Assembly: GCA_964229545.1 (NCBI GenBank)
Contig: CAXRDP010000014.1
Coordinates: 1 to 7,736 of the forward strand
Length of the DNA: 7,736 nt
DNA from: UBA724 sp964229545
GTDB taxonomy: Bacteria; Bacteroidota; Bacteroidia; Flavobacteriales; Flavobacteriaceae
Direction: 5' to 3'
The notes beneath the pieces are model-generated. The model was not told where the DNA came from and did no database searches. It saw only the letters and a list, made by a program, of their open reading frames with translations. The position numbers and the translations under genes are program-made. Shown piece by piece: positions 6,463 through 7,736 of the stretch (position 1 is the stretch's first letter; each line of letters starts with the position of its first letter).

Positions 6463-6547
6463 CCAAAACAATAACTAACAAAAAAATTATTAAGACATTT
6501 AATATTATACATTAATCGTGCCAAACTTATCTTAAGCCTCATAAATT

Positions 6548-7168
6548 ATGGTAAAACCTATTATTTTTTTATTTTCCCTTTTGTTTTTTTCTGCCGGTTG
6601 GGCTCAGGAGTTTGTGGTAACTCCCGAACGCATCGAATACATAGACCCTGATTCGCACCAATTGGTATCCGTTCAGGAAAACACCTTGGATTTTACCTCA
6701 GTAAAACTATCTCGAGACACCAACTACTTGGCAGTCTACCTGCCCAAACAAGATCATAACCACGAAAGTCATACGGAATACTACTACAAACTGACACAAA
6801 ACAATGAGTCCTATGACTGGTTTAGCTGTGGGCATGAGGTGCGCTTGGTAGGATTGGCACTAGGGAAACACAGGCTCTGTATCATGGCCAAAAATCCAGA
6901 GGGTATTGCTTCTGCCAATATGTTTAACCTTGATATTGAAGTGCCCCCCTCCATATGGTTTACGCCGTGGTTTACTGCCTTGGTGGCTTTGTTTGTCATC
7001 TTTGTGTTGATTTTATGGCGCAGTTATGAATACCGTATTTTCAAAATCCGAAAAGACCGCGATCTGCAAATTTCAAACTTGGAAGCACGCGCCTATCGTG
7101 CCCAAATGAACCCGCATTTTATTTTTAATGCGCTCAATGGTATGCAAACCGCCATGATTTTAAGATGA
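6548..7168 (+). CDS. N-terminal half of histidine kinase: Y_Y_Y sensor, membrane helix, His motif
   Basis: The product has 206 residues and starts with a signal peptide (PIIFLFSLLFFSAGWAQ, ending at 20). Residues about 45-134 resemble a Y_Y_Y sensor domain: TEYYYKLTQNNESYDWF, then VRLVGLALGKHRLCIMAKNPEG and a closing VPPSIWFTPWF. One membrane helix spans about 137-157. A basic juxtamembrane segment and a short helix lead to RAQMNPHFIFNALN, whose His190 is the expected phosphorylation site of the His_kinase family (PF06580). In many Bacteroidota relatives the Y_Y_Y domain follows a two-component-regulator beta-propeller; none is present here, and only about 25 residues lie between signal peptide and sensor domain. 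Translation stops 16 residues after His190, so this product lacks the rest of the dimerisation region and all ATP-binding elements. Upstream, TAA lies just before the ATG in frame, which fixes the start. Confidence 0.8.
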   Translation: MVKPIIFLFSLLFFSAGWAQEFVVTPERIEYIDPDSHQLVSVQENTLDFTSVKLSRDTNYLAVYLPKQDHNHESHTEYYYKLTQNNESYDWFSCGHEVRLVGLALGKHRLCIMAKNPEGIASANMFNLDIEVPPSIWFTPWFTALVALFVIFVLILWRSYEYRIFKIRKDRDLQISNLEARAYRAQMNPHFIFNALNGMQTAMILR

Positions 7169-7228
7169 GAGGAAGAATTTAACAGATATGTCTCCTCTTT
7201 CTCAAAACTTATACGCAATACCATCGAA

Positions 7229-7726
7229 ATGAGTAGCGTGGACAAGCTAAGTTTGAGCGATGAAATAGACTATATTGAAAACTATATCGCACTACAAGCA
7301 CTCAGACTCGAAAAAGACATCGTGTTAGACATCCAAGTCGACGATGCCCTAGACAAAGACCTGACCTATCTGCCTTGCATGATGCTACAGCCAATAGTCG
7401 AAAACGCCATTGTTCATGGCTTAATCCCCATGGACGGGGTCAATAAAATACACATCCGGTTTAACAAAAAAGAAAATTATTTACAGTGCCGCATCCAAGA
7501 CAATGGCATTGGACGTAAAGCCGCAGAAGCCCAACGTGAACGCTATCAAAAAACCCACAAATCTTTTGCCACTCAAATCATGAAAGAACGCATCAATATT
7601 TTTAACTACTACAACAAAGAAAATCTTGATTTTGAAATTGAAGATTTATACGATGCCACCGGAGCGGCCACCGGAACGGCAGTGACCCTGACCATTCCAC
7701 TGGATTTTAAGACCCGCGAGAAATGA
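7229..7726 (+). CDS. C-terminal half of histidine kinase: HATPase domain
   Basis: This 165-residue segment is in the same frame as the N-terminal half. ATG at 7229 is the first Met codon after the internal TGA, though the family sequence already resumes at 7169. It carries the ATP-binding elements of LytS-type kinases: the N box QPIVENAIVHG (Asn at residue 59), the G1 box DNGIGR (91-96) and the G2-like GTAVTLTIP (149-157). FATQIMKERI between them is the usual lid and following helix. All key residues are intact, so either the nonsense change is recent or this half is still expressed, for example by re-initiation. Its TGA overlaps an ATG (ATGA at 7723-7726), suggesting a coupled downstream gene. 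Confidence 0.75.
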   Translation: MSSVDKLSLSDEIDYIENYIALQALRLEKDIVLDIQVDDALDKDLTYLPCMMLQPIVENAIVHGLIPMDGVNKIHIRFNKKENYLQCRIQDNGIGRKAAEAQRERYQKTHKSFATQIMKERINIFNYYNKENLDFEIEDLYDATGAATGTAVTLTIPLDFKTREK

Positions 7727-7736
7727 TTTTTTCAAA
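7723..7736 (+). CDS. Possible start of next gene (response regulator expected)
   Basis: ATG at 7723 overlaps the kinase stop as ATGA and opens a frame beginning MIFS before the window ends. LytS/YpdA-type kinases are commonly followed by a LytTR-family response regulator, so that is the expected product. Only four codons are visible, so the identity is inferred from context alone. Confidence 0.4.

Larger units (their letters stand above)
6360..6547. other. Divergent intergenic region, channel gene to kinase gene
   Basis: These 188 bp hold the promoters for two divergent genes. The left part holds the possible -7 box of the channel gene and the strong minus-strand hairpin. The right part (about 6470-6547) is AT-rich and should carry the kinase promoter, but no full TTG plus TAnnTTTG pair is visible on the plus strand. 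Confidence 0.5.
6548..7726 (+). pseudogene. LytS/YpdA-type sensor histidine kinase interrupted by in-frame TGA
   Basis: One continuous frame of 392 sense codons is broken by a single TGA at 7166-7168 (codon 207). Reading continues in the same frame as EEEFNRYVSSFSKLIRNTIE, which is exactly the kinase-family sequence expected after the NPHFIFNALN motif. No bases are gained or lost, so this is a point nonsense change rather than a frameshift. TGA is a normal stop for other genes here (3993-3995 and 7724-7726) and TGG encodes Trp, so a changed code is unlikely. The stop separates the phospho-acceptor half from the ATP-binding half. It may be a recent pseudogene, an assembly error, or a split kinase. 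The two halves are described separately. Confidence 0.75.

Noticed and set aside
7166..7168. TGA read as tryptophan or selenocysteine
   Set aside because: TGA ends other genes in the window, TGG is used for Trp throughout, and the kinase family has no conserved Cys or Sec at this position. No selenocysteine-insertion hairpin was seen after the codon.

Overview
The window looks like chromosome of a Bacteroidota bacterium, most likely a flavobacterium. The evidence is a type IX secretion (T9SS) C-terminal sorting domain, SprB-type repeats, an LytS/YpdA-type histidine kinase with a Y_Y_Y sensor domain, signal peptides ending in A/G-x-A/G-Q, AT-rich starts without clear Shine-Dalgarno sites, and a few TAnnTTTG-like promoter elements. 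No rRNA, tRNA, CRISPR array, transposase or integrase was seen.

Layout. (1) 1-1146, minus: the N-terminal 382 codons of a large secreted adhesin-like protein with SprB-type repeats; its 3' end lies outside the window. (2) 1147-1662: a very AT-rich gap with a hairpin terminator (1498-1532) and a decayed remnant of the 3' end of an MscS-family gene (1310-1374), matching the intact channel gene found 3.8 kb away. (3) 4628-1663, minus: a tight four-gene operon. It starts with an outer-membrane beta-barrel-like protein, followed by three exported modular proteins built from phage-tail-fibre-like surface modules. The first two genes overlap by ATGA, and the other gaps are 27 and 36 bp. (4) 4672-5124, plus: a small T9SS cargo protein, divergent from the operon. 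(5) 6359-5127, minus: a complete YbdG-type mechanosensitive channel, convergent with the T9SS gene and only 2 bp from it. (6) 6360-6547: a divergent intergenic region with a strong terminator-like hairpin oriented toward the channel gene. (7) 6548-7726, plus: a small membrane histidine kinase split by a single in-frame TGA just after its phospho-acceptor histidine motif. The next gene appears to start at 7723 by an ATGA overlap.

How the genes may work together. The operon plus the divergent T9SS gene reads as a cell-surface set: a barrel in the outer membrane and several secreted fibre- or adhesin-like subunits sharing recombined modules. This is inference from domain style and gene order. 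The channel is a housekeeping osmotic-stress gene. The kinase would normally pair with a LytTR-type response regulator just past the right edge. The two most checkable oddities are the interrupted kinase and the channel-gene remnant beside the terminator.
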